This document shows positions 5,984 to 6,282 of a stretch of DNA of 6,282 nt, piece after piece; the stretch's first letter is position 1, and each line of letters starts with the position of its first letter. The DNA comes from Oscillospiraceae bacterium (GTDB taxonomy: Bacteria; Bacillota; Clostridia; Oscillospirales; Ruminococcaceae). The notes under the pieces were generated by a model. That model was not told the origin of the DNA, searched no databases, and worked only from the letters and a program-made list of their open reading frames with translations. The stretch lies in NCBI GenBank assembly GCA_902798675.1, contig CADBXQ010000111.1, positions 1-6,282 of the forward strand, in the 5' to 3' direction. Made by a program: the position numbers and the translations under genes.

Positions 5984-6282
5984 ATGAAGACTCACAAATT
6001 TATCTGGATTTGTCCAGTAATTTTGTCTATATTTTTAGTTAATGGTCTGCGCGCAAACATTTGCAACGACAATGTTAAATTTGTAGATGAATCGCAACCA
6101 TATTCTAACGAAACAAATATAATATATCCAAATAAATTGGAAAAAGGCGACACCGTGGCTATATTAGAGCTGTCGCGAATTCGAAAAATTAATGTTGAAA
6201 CCTTTAAAAACACTAGAATTCCTGAAATTGTCAAACAATTAGAACAAAAAGGATTTAAAGCAAAAGTGTATGATGAATCTTT
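5984..6282 (+). CDS. Secreted S66 (LD-carboxypeptidase)-like protein, N-terminal part, cut by window edge
   Basis: The 99 visible codons start at an ATG with AAGGAG (5967-5972) 11 bases upstream. Residues 1-24 look like a signal peptide: basic MKTHK, hydrophobic core about 6-20, then NGLRA as a possible cleavage site; there is no lipobox. After a polar stretch, PNKLEKGDTVAILELS (49-64) resembles the first strand of S66 peptidases, usually L-K-x-G-D-x-I-x-x-x-A-P-S. IVKQLEQKGFKAKVYDE (82-98) matches the following helix and strand (x-x-L-E-x-x-G-F-x-V). S66 enzymes cleave the L,D bond of the peptidoglycan tetrapeptide, and the MccF branch cleaves processed microcin C-type conjugates. The Ala-Pro of the usual APS is replaced (LELS), and the nucleophile serine lies beyond the window, so activity cannot be judged. 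A signal peptide points to action outside the membrane, whereas LdcA and MccF are usually cytoplasmic. It could be another family with a similar first strand. Confidence 0.6.
   Translation, partial: MKTHKFIWICPVILSIFLVNGLRANICNDNVKFVDESQPYSNETNIIYPNKLEKGDTVAILELSRIRKINVETFKNTRIPEIVKQLEQKGFKAKVYDES

Noticed and set aside
5992..6234. Minus-strand 80-codon frame at the right end
   Set aside because: Antisense to the S66-like gene, which has a clear RBS and signal peptide on the plus strand.

Overview
The window looks like a piece of a low-GC Gram-positive (Bacillota, probably Clostridia-like) chromosome. The reasons are purine-rich GGAG/GGAGG ribosome binding sites, sigma-A type promoters with near-consensus boxes, intrinsic terminators, GTG/TTG starts, and protein families typical of that phylum: a fused ABC ATPase-permease, LemA with a DUF2207 partner, and an OatA-like SGNH acyltransferase. 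The genus cannot be read from the sequence. Nothing phage-like, no insertion sequence, no tRNA or rRNA and no CRISPR array is visible.

Layout, left to right. Positions 1-1103 (minus) hold the first 367 codons of an ABC transporter with its ATPase and permease in one chain, cut by the window edge; it has its own promoter at 1170-1199. Positions 1104-1417 hold that promoter, its leader and a terminator (1341-1388) that ends the next unit. Positions 1418-4025 (minus) are a lemA-DUF2207 operon driven by a perfect TTGACA/17/TATAAT promoter (4082-4110). lemA is intact. The DUF2207 gene is open for 677 codons, but its recognisable N-terminal part (3212-3451) has no start codon and no signal peptide. 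Positions 4142-5593 (minus) are a second envelope gene: a short membrane leader (5477-5593), an in-frame TAA, then a MORN-repeat segment joined to the second half of an acyltransferase-3 membrane domain and a complete-looking extracellular SGNH esterase/transferase domain. Positions 5604-5983 are a very A/T-rich divergent intergenic region. Positions 5984-6282 (plus) start a secreted protein resembling the N-terminus of S66 LD-carboxypeptidases, cut by the right edge.

The common theme is the cell envelope: a MacB/FtsX-type exporter, a membrane LemA/DUF2207 pair, an OatA-like O-acetyltransferase and a possible peptidoglycan carboxypeptidase. I see no clearly new defence or mobile system. The points most worth a second look are the two neighbouring minus-strand envelope genes with damaged 5' ends (loss of start and signal peptide in one, an in-frame stop and missing helices in the other) and the MORN/acyltransferase chimera. 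Each may be real decay or remodelling, or may be an assembly error.
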